From: Odiellus spinosus
Lineage: Eukaryota; Arthropoda; Arachnida; Opiliones; Phalangiidae
DNA: 64,000 nt
Reading direction: 5' to 3'
Assembly: GCA_963920705.1 (NCBI GenBank)
Contig: OY987228.1
Coordinates: 16,041,187 to 16,105,186 of the forward strand
The position numbers were made by a program, and so were the translations under genes. The stretch's first letter is position 1; each line of letters begins with the position of its first letter. Under the pieces are notes generated by a model that saw only the letters and a program-made list of their open reading frames with translations, searched no databases and was not told the DNA's origin. Positions 25,301 to 38,000 of this stretch are shown one piece after another.

Positions 25301-28300
25301 CGTATACTTACTCAAAGGAGGCGTCGTTTAAATAAAACAAAAGAAAAAGAAACGAAATTAAGTCTTAAAAATCGAGTAAACATTCCTTCATTTAATAGGA
25401 GTCGAGGTAGAGGTTGGATAGAAGCCCGGGATCATTCGTTCAACAATCAAGGGAAGAGGAAACTCGGAGTGGCGAGATGAAAATCCCCAAGGGACGACAG
25501 AGAACGAGCGACCAAAAGTTTTACAGCTTTCGCAATTCGGAAATGGTTGCTTTAGATGAAAAGGAGTATACGTATAGCTGAGCCTAGAAAATGTTAGGGA
25601 CTGATGGAAAGGGTGAACAATTTTATACACTTTATCCATTGGGAGGCATACCGGGAGATTAAGGTACCTTCGCAAACAATTTAGGATTAATTTCGAAAAT
25701 AAATGAGTAACATTACATTGAAATAAGCTGGATTTGCATTAGAACTCTTCGGAAATAAGTCAGCTTAGTCTGCGAATATTTGGAAATGAATTAATTATCG
25801 TCAAAACAAATTATCGCGTGAACGAGATTAAAATGACCATCATCTCTGTTAATATCAAAGATACGAGATTCTTGAGATAATCGCCCATATATCGTAGAAT
25901 TAGCTTAATTTGCTTCAAACTGCATAAACTGTTAAGATCTATTGAGATGCTACAACCTTTCGACTCAACTAACTCAAATTGAGTTGGATCTAGGACTATT
26001 AACAATGAACACCTATCTTAATAGATAGAGCATATGCAGACGGGAACTTGGTTTTGTTAGTACCTACTGTTCGCCGTTAGATTGCATAGGTTGATTAGGA
26101 AATAATTGATCAGTGATACATTTATGCTGACTCATAGTAAGTCAAAAAATTGCATTGTCTAAACAAAGGCTTAAGGAATCCCTCCAAAAAATACCTTGTC
26201 TTTATATAAATTATTTCTTGTTTGTTCGTGAATGTACCTTTAGAGAGAGATATTCCAAAGAGGCCGAGCACTCGGATGCTTTAGCAAAGGGAAGGGACGC
26301 GTATATTGAAAGGGTAAAAGGGTGAGAACCTTCTGTTGACATTAAGAGAAAAGCGTTTTCCGAGAGCGAAAATCGCGTCAGGGCTTTACCATCTCCGTAT
26401 ACGATATACATCTCTTTCCTCTATACGCGGCTCTTTCCTCTTTTGGATCTTGTCCGTTTTTCACGCGCACCGAAGATGACAGGACGCGTCAACAGCTGAG
26501 CAAATAGACTTCAGCCGATGTAAACATGACAGCTACGGGTGACCCTATAGCGTTTCGCTCCCACGCGGTATAAGGTAACGAGGGCTTTTGGGCCGGGCAT
26601 TAAAACCGTATTAAAAGAGAAGGGGACCCTTTTAATAAGCGAGGCTCGGGCACCTTTCGAATATTGACATACGTTTTCGTCTATATGACGTTAACGACGT
26701 TCATACGCGATGTTTGTCTTCGAGAACAAAATTTGACTCGCGCCGAAGTGTCGCGTTTTATAAATTTTATCCAAAAACCAATATAGAGATTCGAATCGTG
26801 AGAAACTTTGAAAAACTACTTTCATTCCATACGACGATTAACAGAGTGTATTAATACGCGCCAATCTTTTCTAGTTCGAATAATTTCTCTTAAAACTTAA
26901 GACTGTATATTAGTCTTTGCAATTTATTTTCAAATCGAGTAATTAGTTAAAGATGTAATTGTGTACTTCATTTGTTTTATCACTAGCGGTATATTAAAGA
27001 TATCCAAATTTCCAAAAACCAACCAAAGAACAGACTAAAATAGTAAAACGTTGTAAAAACTTGGGAGTAAAAAACACGTCTTTAACAATTTAAAAAATAG
27101 CCTTTCATCCCATTGGTTAACAGTTTTTTTTTTTCTGGAACATAGACACCACGCCTGATTTCAATCAATAACTGTCGGAATATTTGGAAATTTAAACAAA
27201 GAGTGTATAGTGCTCAGTTGTCTCAAAATTCTGAGCTACTAAAAATGTTCACATATAAAAGTTAACTTAATAAAATAAGATGGAATAAAGTTTTTGAGTT
27301 TAAATTTTTTGGACGTTCAAATTTACTTAAGCCTCGGCCTTATAAATGTCACGCTGCTTTCTGAGAGGAACCAAAAGCTGGAAATTTACAACGTATTATA
27401 TAGGGAAAGGTTCAGCTCTACGCTCCTTCGTAGGCAACTTAACAAAAACTAAAACTTATTAGAGCTAAAATAAAACCTGTTCAAGAACTAGCTGCAAAAC
27501 ATTCTACCGACTCTGTACGAGTATAAGTAGATTTAAAAAAATTAGGATCGTCCAAAATTTGAGATTTATTTGGCGAATCAATAAACGCGATTCAAAAATA
27601 TGCAGACAGCGTCTAGTTATAAATTATATTGAAAAGCCCGAAGGTAAGGCGCCAAGGAGCAGAGAGTAAAATTTCATAAGGTTAGCGTTCCCGTCTCGTC
27701 AGGGAAAAAGGCTCGATAATCAAGAGAAAAGAGTTGAGAGAGCGAGAGATATATGCCAGGGGATCTAGGGATGTGGCGCGAATTTTCGGATCATCTCCGG
27801 AGGCGAGCCTATTTCAATTACGCGCAAAGAGTGAAAAGGTTCCATCATATATAAGATGTCCCCTTCTATATCTATATGTCACAGTCTTACTACGCGCATA
27901 TATTCCCAGTAGTCCTTCCCTGTCCTCAACCACGCATCAGGGAAGGGGTGAATCCCACGGATTTTCGAGTAGGTTCGTCAAAACGCGGAGATGGAGATGG
28001 TGAAAGAGAGCGAAATAGAGAAAGAGATGTAAAAGCTTAGGCTAGCGCGCCATCTCTATTTTCAATGGAAACGCTGACTCGGAAAGACCTTCTCTATAGG
28101 AGTCAACTATCGTTTAATACACTTTGAGTTGGCATAACGCGCGAAGCTAAGCTACACTTATTTCTAAGTGAAAAAAAATCAAAGAGGTAAGGTGTATCGA
28201 AACGTTGTACTCGCTGCCAAATCATGGTGGAATTCGCTTATAATTTTCTCGCCGATCTCATATCCAATATAAAGATTTCAACAAGGACTAATATAGGATC

Positions 28301-29138
28301 AATATACAGTATATACTAGGTATTCGCGAAATAAGATAGCGTAGTTGGCGAGCCAGGAATGAATGTTCCACAATAGATTTATATATTAAAGCTTAAACTC
28401 ACTCCCTTTTTTATTTTAAAAATATAAATCGGGTCTAGCTACTTATAGTGCCTTAAACCCATTTTAAGCCTATTTTAATTTTTGAAACTGATATTTGAAA
28501 GGGCGACGTGCAAGATTTGAGAATAAATTCGCTCACGAAATAAATTGCAGTTAATAATGAGGTGAATTGTGGTATAGAACTTAGTTCCCTTAACTTAGCA
28601 ACTACAAAGCATCGTTTTACATAATTTGGGCAGGATAATATCCCAGAGAAACCTAGAACAAATAGACTTTTGGTAAAACATCGTAGAGAGATACAGATAT
28701 TCAGAGTAATGAATATAGTATAAGTCTCAGCATGCATGCTCGCACAAACGACGATAATTTGATTTCTTAGATATAGTTTTGTACGTGTTGAAACCTAAGA
28801 TTGATTCGATATATTCCGCGAGTACTCTTCCCACTCTTTATTGACGCCGAAACGGTCGTATGCTTGCTCTAAAAAAGGGGGGGGGGGGTATAAGCCCTTA
28901 TAGATAGTCGTTTGGCTACAAGTCGGTATACAGAGTTACCTAAAAGGAACTTAAGCTATTCAATGATAAACCTGTATGAGGAGGAGTTAACTGACGTTGA
29001 CCACCCCTTTTCGATTTACCCTTTTTAAAAGGGACAGTAAAATAACGAGTATTCGGTTAATTATACACGATCTGTTGATTAAATTTGATATGTGGAAAGA
29101 ACATTCAAGATGACATAATTTAGGCTTTCCGTATATCA
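22386..29138. other. No recognisable gene
   Basis: Mostly AT-rich, with G+C-richer patches at about 22600-22900, 26400-26760 and 27730-28030. None of the frames (for example 89 codons at 27734-28003 or 95 codons at 25388-25675 on the minus strand) has a recognisable domain. A short motif, acacctatcttaatagat at about 26008, recurs at about 61646. An A6-G12 tract lies at 28871-28888. Confidence 0.5.
28871..28888 (+). repeat. Homopolymer junction A6-G12
   Basis: Six A bases run directly into twelve G bases. This is one of four long G/C runs in an otherwise AT-rich window. Confidence 0.9.
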
Positions 29139-29145
29139 CTATTAA

Positions 29146-29462
29146 CAAGAATCCATTCAGGTTCCATAAGAACTTGGGAGGGCCGCGATTCAATAACCAT
29201 CCTCTCAAACTTTGTAGCAAAAGTTCGTCGGCTTCGAATCGATTTTTCAAGTACATCGCTCCTGACATTATATTATTAACTCGCGCCACTAACGACCTTG
29301 ACATTATATTTTGGGTAATAAAAATGGAGCCGACCGAAAAAAGATCTAAGCGTACAAATGCTGCGAAAATTACAGACGAACTTTTGTTACGAAGTTTGGG
29401 AGGATGGTACCAGAGGCTAAAGCTATGCTCCCATATTCTTATGGAACCTGAATGGATTCTTG
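29146..29462 (+). mobile_element. 317-bp foldback MITE, copy 1, with 7-bp target duplication
   Basis: The ends read caagaatccattcaggttcc and its complement. The inverted arms extend about 86-90 bp with a diverged middle section. The perfect direct repeat ctattaa flanks it (29139-29145 and 29463-29469). A second full-length copy lies in opposite orientation at 57248-57562. The frames at 28987-29304 (-) and 29174-29482 (+) are by-products of it. A short frame on the plus strand starts at about 29324 with MEPTEKRSKRTNAAKITDEL and may be a remnant of a parental protein start. No transposase is present, so it is non-autonomous. Confidence 0.93.
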
Positions 29463-29536
29463 CTATTAATGATTATATTTAACGACGAAAACCTTTTCAA
29501 GAATAACAGTATAAAATTAAATGGTAATAAAGTTAC

Positions 29537-29562
29537 TATTATTATTATTATTATTATTATTT
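29537..29562 (+). repeat. (TAT)n microsatellite
   Basis: About eight tandem TAT/ATT triplets followed by T-rich and then G-rich runs. It is ordinary simple sequence lying shortly after the MITE. Confidence 0.95.
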
Positions 29563-31461
29563 TTATTTTTTGGGGGGGTTTTTAAGGTAATAATAGATGG
29601 GTCATTCTAAGATAAAAATAGATTCATTAAATTTCCGTAAAGTTTCAAATCTCCTTTAATAGGAAGGGAAAAAAAGAAAGAAATAGAGCAATCGATCCGG
29701 AAAAAAAGTAGAGCCCGATGAGGGGTAGAGAATTCGATCCGTACAGTAAGCTTATTTACTTGGGCAAAATACGCCATGGAAAATATTACGCGAGCCCTGA
29801 AATCGCTGGGCCAAAATAGCGGAACTATACCACGGAGTCGCCCAGCTATCTAGAAGCGTAGAAGAACGACTAGTAATCGAGTTTCTTTACCCAACTAAAT
29901 GCACCGAACGTGCTTTTTCCCGCGCGCGTTTTTTTCCCGCCATTCTTTCCCCCCTTATTTTTTTTTTTTTTTGTTATTCCACAGGGTATCTAGCTTATAC
30001 TCGTTCTAGTTCTAGTATATAAGAGTCCGGTAATAACTACTGGGAGGGTTTTTTCTTTTTTCTTTCTGGTTCGTTTTTTATTCGGGGTGGGGGCAGTGTT
30101 GTTGCCGAGTAATGTTTACGGTAGGATCTATGCCAAAAAAGGGGATAAAACTCTTCCTGAAAGTGCACGGAGAGCACCCCCGAAAACTTTGCTCTCTTTC
30201 AGACGTATATGTATACATCGTCAGCTGCTAACAGTTCCGAGTTTCTCACCAGACATCGCTCGCGAGAGGTATAATACACCAAAAGAAAAAGAAATCACGC
30301 CGAGTTGGGCTTATGATTGAAAACAATGTCCCTATTATCCGTTACATTGGTTCTTTTTATCTTCAAGAGAATGTATGTAATGTACTTAAGATCACAAGAG
30401 GCTATTTACGCCCACAAAAAATTGTTTTAGGCTAATAACAGATTCGTATTAAAAACAAGCTCTGTGTATAATATTATATTGTAATAATATACGGAAGAAA
30501 GTATTTATAATGAGTCATATTTCGAATTTTTGAAACGCCAGAACTAGCCGAGAATTCAATTTTAACTCTTATTTCCTTACGAGCGACGTTATTAGTAACC
30601 AGAGAAGAGTTATTAATGGATAAAAAGCATAAAAGTTTCTCAAGGACCAGAGATAATTATTAAAAGTTGGGCAAAGTTTTCAAAATTGCTTTGCAAAAAT
30701 AATTTGAAAAAACTATTAGTATATTTTTGAAAGTTGCGTGGGCATAGTTTGCAGATTAAGTTTTCAAAAACAATTTCTGACAAACTTGTAGGATTTGCAC
30801 TATTAATTTCTTTAAATTTCTATTCGCGATGGCCTTACTCAACTCTGTTTTAATTTGAAGCTTTCATTAATCCCGTATTCTAATTCTTATCAAAAACTCG
30901 CGACTTTATTAGAAAAATAATAATTTGTTATTTAAAAAATACAGTTTTATCTAGTAGCTTTAGAATATTAATGGTGCTTTGTAAATCAACAACACACAAA
31001 AACGTGTACATGAAAGCCGCGCGAAATAAAAAAATAAAAAATAAAATAGGCTTAACTGTAAATTAAATTTTAAAACTCTTACCTTGGTCCAAATATTTAC
31101 TCGGAAAATGATAGAAAACACTTACCGTGACTATTTGGTTGTTTTCCTAAGGATTCCGAAAAGTTTTTGGGATTTGGAAAAAAAAATCGTCTTTCTTCAG
31201 AAGCTGAAGAAGAAGAGATAAGATAGAAGGGGGAAGAGAGATCGCTCGCCGATCGGTTGGTTTTTCTCCGAATTGAAACTTTCAATCCTGGAAAAGAAAC
31301 AAAATAGCAAAATTCCATTAAATTTGATTTTTATTTGATCTAACGCGAAATGAAATAGATAAAGGTACGTTTCTTTCAAACCGGCAAAAGAGTGTAAATA
31401 AATACTATCTTATTCATTTTAATTATGTTTCATTATTAGTTTATCAGATCCTTGATTATCC
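29563..31461. other. No recognisable gene
   Basis: AT-rich with a G+C-richer patch at about 29700-30320. The 77-codon plus frame at 30087-30320 is unrecognised. Nothing else stands out. Confidence 0.5.
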
Positions 31462-31696
31462 GCGTTCATACTAGGCCTTGGAATCGATTTAAAACGTTTC
31501 AAAAGGTTTCGCTTGAGTCGTGGGAACAAGAAACAGTATTTTCTCTTATCGATTTGATTCGATTTCTTTAAACTGCTTCGGGAACCAGTTTCATACCGAT
31601 TCGGTTACAACAACCGATAAATCGATTTAAAAGATAATGCTTAAAGCGATTTTGATTTTACCGTTTCAAATCGATTAAGAAATGTTAGTGTGACCG
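31462..31696 (+). repeat. AATCGATT-rich dispersed repeat, copy 2
   Basis: This is homologous to 18691-18920. It starts gcgttcatactaggcc and contains aaactgcttcgggaaccagt, then ttcataccgattcgg and aaatcgattt words. Its end, tagtgtgaccg, is roughly complementary to its start (9 of 11 positions against cgttcatacta), which supports short terminal inverted repeats. I found no clear target duplication. Confidence 0.7.
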
Positions 31697-33660
31697 TATA
31701 AGCTTAAGAGATAGTTGAAAATTAATTTTGAATTATATTCACGCTTCATTCAAAATAAAGTAAAGCTTTTAGAAAATTGGCTTTCGAGATCCACTATTAT
31801 TCAAAGTATCAAAAGCGAAAATATATATATAGATAAAGAGTAAATCTAACCATTGAACTGAGAAAGAATGGAACTTAAAATAAAAGGAGACTAAAAAACA
31901 ATGGAGTCGAAAACCGGGCGAATATTTCTCTTTCTATCTCCAATCTTTCTTTCCTCTCCAAACACTCGTAAAACTGAACGATTTGGCGGGGTTATGTCTC
32001 CTTTCTTCGTGACAAAAAAACCGAGGGATCTAAAAAATGGTCCAACTTTTAGGGAAAAAAAGGCGAGCGCAAACTATCGAAAAGAGAGAAATGTTGGGAT
32101 AAAACCTTTCCGTGTTTTCCGCCCCGTTTAACTCTCGTTTTCAAAAAGATTTCGGCGGTAAAGAAAGGGTACTAGGAGGAGCCACGGATGGGAGAAAAAT
32201 ATCCCTTTTATTCCCAAAATATTTCGAGATTTATTTCGCGCTTTAGCGAGAGAAAAAAATAGAAGGGGTCGAACCGAGGGCAACCAAAAAAAGGTGCTTT
32301 ACCAGCGCTTAGTCGCGGATACCTACAGGAATCGAAAAACATCCATTCGACCCGTTCTCTAGCCATTGGAGAGGCTAGTCGAGCCTTCCTAGAAAGTTTC
32401 GCCCTGAAGCGAAAGAGTGCCTGGCGCTTTCGAGCGCTTACACAATAGACGAAATCGCGGTGGACCAGTTTTCCTATGTTTTTTTTTTTTTCTTACTTCA
32501 ATGGTACGGTGCTCGTCGATGAAAAACAGGACGCGAAAACCTCGCCCGCAGCATCGCGGAAAGAGCGAAACAAAAGATGCGGGAGAGAAGGAAAGAGGAG
32601 AGAAAGAAAAGTCGAAAAATTCGATCCTCGAGTCATCCTTATCTTCCAATCATCCCTCTGTAGAGTTCGAGAATCAGCAACCACAACGTTCGAGTAAAAA
32701 TATCGTATCTGGGAACGAGTTGGGTTTTTAGCGCTATAGTAACAAGCCTAAGTGGACCCAATATCGGAAAATAAGACATTCAATAAAGCATAACCACATG
32801 TAAAGCTCCCCAAAGATATTATCTTTAGTCATATGATGTAATAGAAGATTCTACATATATATTTTGTTGACGCGTTGGTTCATTTCCTGAAGTTATCTAA
32901 TTACTAATTAATTTCAACAAATTATATATGTTTAGGGATCTTGGGCCCTAAATTGCGAGATAAAACTTAAGCAGAGAAAATACGAAGCCCTTAAGTTCAA
33001 ATTTATTTTTAACTACACAAATAAAGCATTTTAATTAAAAATAAAATTATTGCTCCGGCCGGGAATCGAAAACAGGGTCTTTAGACACATTCGAATAACC
33101 AATAGAAAATGTATGACCCCTTTGGAGTATACCCCGGTCAATGAAAACCTGAAGAAAGCGTGTAGTTTATCACTACACCACATCAGGAGAACTATTCCAA
33201 GACTTTCGCTAAAAATTAAGTTAAGATATTTTTACCCTGGGATAAACGAGCTGTTAAAAACTAACAGGGGCGGAAAAAATATCGTCTTTCTCCTCTCTTC
33301 TTTAGCTATTCATTCCATTCACTAAAAGTTCCCTGGAGGAGTTGTTTACTTTACGCTTAAAAGTCTCGAGTGGAAATATGAAATTGCCAACCGAATGGAA
33401 AAGGCGAGGAAAATATATTCCCCCTTCTCTACATCTCTCTCCCTCTCTCTTCACTCTCTTGATCTCCGACTCTTTGCAAATCCCTTCCAGATAGAAATGA
33501 ATCTCCAACAAAATAAACTTCAAATAGAAAATTTTTAAATAGCAAAATACGGCAAACATCATCTTCAAAAACTATTTTGAGGTCTTTTAATTCGCGTAAC
33601 ATATTTCGATATTTCAACAGCACAAATTTCAATCAATTTTTTTAATAATAATATTTTCCT
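31697..33660. other. No recognisable gene; purine-rich segment near 32.4-32.7 kb
   Basis: Several overlapping frames at 32389-32731 on both strands come from one G+C- and purine-rich stretch and carry charged, low-complexity residues with no recognisable domain. None is supported as a gene. Confidence 0.45.
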
Positions 33661-33765
33661 CTGATTTTCCCTGAGAACTTTCCGAGTTTTTTATACCACA
33701 ATCAAATTCCCTTATATTTCTAGGTTTTCCCTGTTTTCAATAATTGTACAAACCCTGATAATTTT
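33661..33765. repeat. Diverged dispersed repeat rich in TTTTCCCTGA
   Basis: It repeats gattttccctgagaac, a tctaggttttccctg phrase and an aaccctgataa end. The style and order are like 5347-5440. It is old and has no frame. Confidence 0.4.
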
Positions 33766-34810
33766 AATCTAAATGTATATTCTCATTCGAAATTAATCAA
33801 GATTAGATCAAATCAATACGGGTTAGCCTTAATCAAGCAATTCACCGTATACCTATAGTATTACGCTTCAACTGGGAAGGATTACGTTTTCGAGTGGTAT
33901 AAACGCGATTACGTAATTTAATTATAATGGAAAATTTTCCCCCGAGTTAAGGATTCATCGGAGGACAACGTCCAAATCTAGCAGGAATTGGGAAATAATT
34001 TCCGCTGCCCGGGGAGATATAATCCTAAATGAAAATATACAGGGTCAAAAATTAAAAATCTTCGCCTTGGAAAATTCATTAATTAAGCTCGATAATTGAT
34101 ATCCGAAACTTTCGTCTGGGAAAGAGAAGGAAGGCGTAAATGGGTGGCGAGATTCGGAGCGCTTAGGAAAAGAGCAAAATATTTTTCTAATTAATATTTT
34201 GGCCACGGTCTCGCCTAATCGCGTATCGATTAATAATCGGAAAGGAATCATCCTACGACCTAACCCTATCTCTATACCACTTTACCCTGGCCCCCATCAA
34301 TGTTTCTCTCTCTTTACAATGAGTAAGAGGAGAAGAGTACGGTTAACGGGCCTTTGCCAATACGCGCTTCTCGGTTAGAAAGATAACGAATGTTATAAGC
34401 TATTTATAGTTATCATTACGAGCAGATGTTTACGGAACTTCGTGTTATTGCTTCTGCTGTTTTTGGTTTCCATTTTACATCCGCGTAAAGTGTCGGAGCG
34501 ACTAAAATAGAGTATAATATAATGTGAACATAAGGAATAGGAACGTTAAGGTTAATTCGGATGGTTTAACATTTCTACACGAGCCGGTGAAACTAAATTA
34601 GGCCTATGAAGATTTATTTTTGGCATTATGCCACGATTAATCGTAAGAATTTAAACTTTTATTTCAGTTAAACGTTAGACAACCCTTTTATATGTATGGT
34701 TAATCCGGTACTAAGAACCACAGAGTAATTCTGGAAATTGAACCTTGCTAATTTTATAGCCATTGCAAAAGATTACGAAAAATGTCCTCCGAAATACAGA
34801 TCTGTATTAT

Positions 34811-35060
34811 GAAAGGTTAAATTTCAAAACTTTTAGGTTCAGAGGATTACTATTGAAATTAACTTTTCAATTACGATAATTGGGTTGCCCGATTTAGGTA
34901 ATTAATTTCACGAGAAAATGTACTACGAAAGTTAAAATTTGAATCTTTTAGATTCAGAGGATTATTATTGGATATATTAATAATTATTGAAATTAACTTT
35001 ACAATTCCGATTATTGTGGGCCTGATACAATATTGGGTAATTAATTTAACGAGAAAATGT
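34811..35060 (+). repeat. Tandem duplication, two ~110-134 bp units
   Basis: Unit 1 (34811-34921) and unit 2 (34927-35060) share gaaag-ttaaa, then ttttag(g/a)ttcagaggatta, then ttgaaattaactt, and end acgagaaaatgt. Unit 2 carries an extra AT-rich insertion of about 20 bp (ggatatattaataattatt). Non-coding. Confidence 0.85.
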
Positions 35061-38000
35061 GGCTGTTATAACGAAATTAATGCTACTAGCCAGTCACGGT
35101 TATACTAAAAGTTAATATTATATACTATAATAGAAGAGCTACCTCTAAATTGAATTAGTCGGAATGGAACGAGTTGGAAAACAAATATATATAAAAAAAT
35201 AAAGTGATTCCAATTTAATCCGCGAAGCTTCCTTACCGTACGTATAAGATTCTCTAGCGTTATTTGTTGGGTTTCCTTTACGTGGCAAGGCGTATATAGC
35301 GTCATCAATAATGCAAAGGAAAAAAGGAGGGAAAAGAGAGATACACGCGGAGAGAGTATCAGTTCGAATCATTTTGAAATTTCAGAACGACCAAACCTAA
35401 ACCTACCATCTTTTTCTACATTCTTTCGTTTCAGAGAAATATAAGAGGTCGCCTAGTATTATCAGCGCTGAAATTTCAATCCGGTTTTGATTGTAAAGGT
35501 AGCTTTACCTTCCCTATATCTTTATTACCCCCGACTTTCTCCGCCGTTGCTCTTGAGCTTCTAACTCAGGCTCAGTCCATCCCTTCTATCCCCCGCCCTA
35601 AGGCAGCTTGCAACGATCCGCTTCCATAGCTAGAAATATTTTTTTTTACGCTTTTTTTACGTTTCGCGATATAACATATTTTAAATATTTAACTTTTAGG
35701 GAAGAGTAAAAATCGTAGAAGAAACTTTTACTGGAAAAAAACTCGCATTTACTTTGATTTACGAAGATGGCGTTTCGAGAAAAGGAAAAACTATATAGAA
35801 AACTGGTTTAACGGTTCTATGTACTTATTGGATTAAAATTGGTTACATTTTTAATCAATTTAACTGGAGGGAATTTTGCGAATATATATATTTAAGTTTT
35901 TACGAAACAAAAAAATTTGTTCTTATTCCTCGATGGATAAAAGTGAAATATATTTCGTAGCTAAGCCAATTTTTAAGACGTTGATCGGCTTACTGATTCT
36001 CTATTCGTTGAATGAAAGATGAGCTAATCTCGCTCGATAATAATGTCCGAGTTTATTTAGAGAAATCCCTTAAATTGAAGCGAAGCTACGACGAAACGAA
36101 GGTCCAATTAAAATTGAACTTAATTCGGATCAGACGATCGAGTTTAAGCCAAAATGAGCCCTTGATAGACACGCGATTACTAATAGATGGATTAGTCCGA
36201 ATGTCAAGAGCAGTAAAGCCTATCTACTAAGACAACTGTTGGGGAAATGACAGAGACAAACCGAATTTAATCCGATAAGTCCAATTATAAAGATTTCAAA
36301 TACATCGCAATTAACGCGTATAATTTTCAAACTGCATTTTCTAACAAGTTTTAAAATTAACTCCAGATCAATTATAATTATTGCTTATATAATTATTGGC
36401 CAAATTTAACGTACGATAAGTAAATGGTGATATTTGATTTACATCATATTCGTGTTAAAAATTACGGTAGCTGTTATACGGTAATTTAATAGGTAGCACG
36501 TTCCCCGTAAAACCAACAGGAATCCTGTAATATTACAGTAAAATTCCCGGTAATGTTCTGCCGTAATTTCGACAGTTATTTTTTCTTACTGTTCACAGTA
36601 AAACTAATCAACGTAAATTAACTGTAACTTAAAGGGAAACTACAAGCTAAAATTGGAACAGCATTTGAATTTATTTTAAGAATCTTCACACAAAATTACA
36701 AAATCGGACTACATTTAATTTAAATTGGGTCAAATTTGAATTTCAGAAACGTGTCTAATAAAAAACGAGTTAATAAAGATATTAGTTTTGAAAAGGTCAA
36801 AGTATAATAACGGAATTATTAGCTAATTGAAAACGTTTTCAAAGTATGTAGTGTGAACTCATCTATAGAGAAAGTAAACTTCAGATAAAAATGTACACGT
36901 TAAAATGGGGTAGCTTATAATTTTCATTTGAAAGTCATAAGAACTTTATTTTATTATGTTTGGTAGTGTTTATCGATTGAGAAGATCTTAATATCTGAAG
37001 CTTCTAAGGAGTGGCTCAGGAACTTAAAAGCACTTAGGCTATATGAAGTTATTAAATATTTACTTTTTGCTTTCACCTATATTGATTTCGGCTCTATATG
37101 TAAGACTAGAATCACTAGATATTAAACTATAAAATACATACCTATTCCTATTTTACTAAAATAAAAAATATTATTTGTTTTGTTCAGTATAGTTTGGACA
37201 TGGAATCAGAACTGCCAAGCAGTACAAAGTATCCCGGGCCCCTTTTACAGAGACTTTAGGCAATATATACAGGTGATCTATATAATAACCTAATTTCTTT
37301 AGAGATAAAGAAGGAATTACCTTCTACGTGATATAACGAAATCTTAACAAAATTTCTGAAACAAATATTGCTATAAGTAAAATCAAAGAAAATATCGAAT
37401 AAACTCTATCCTGAGGGGTGTAATGGGTGTAAATACCAGTGGCTTTAACTGTACCAACGTAATTACGTATTTAGCATTACCAAAGCTTATAATAAATTTT
37501 GTAATCGCGCGTAATAGATTTAAACATTGGTTAAACCCTTACAAGCCTGGTTCTATCCGACGAGATCATATTTTTACGACACTACACGCGTGTAAAAACC
37601 GTGAAGGGGCAGACACTCGCGTACTCGGATGTACAAAATTTTTCAACTCTTTGCACTATCAAAGCTGAACTCAATGCACTATCAAAGTTGAACTCAGTGA
37701 ACTCAGGTGTACAGCGAATTTAAGTGTATCTGACCACTCGATAAGTCTGAGAATTTATAATTATTGAAAATGAAATATAAGATTTTGGCGCGAGATGAAT
37801 TTGACGAGGGCCGAATTGATTAATGCCTACATTATAGTATTGTATTGAGAGCAATTAGGGAGGATGCTTCTTAATTAAAAGTTGATTGTTGTGCATATTG
37901 AATGTATTCGAAAACCCTTATATGGAAATGTGGCGTCAAAACAATAGAATTTATATGAATAGAGTTCATGCATACGATGCATACTTTATAAATTATTAAG

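Noticed and set aside
28987..29482. Two ~100-codon frames of opposite strand
   Set aside because: They lie largely in the foldback MITE and reflect its inverted arms.
32389..32731. Four overlapping frames on both strands
   Set aside because: Overlap on both strands in one purine-rich stretch indicates composition, not genes.
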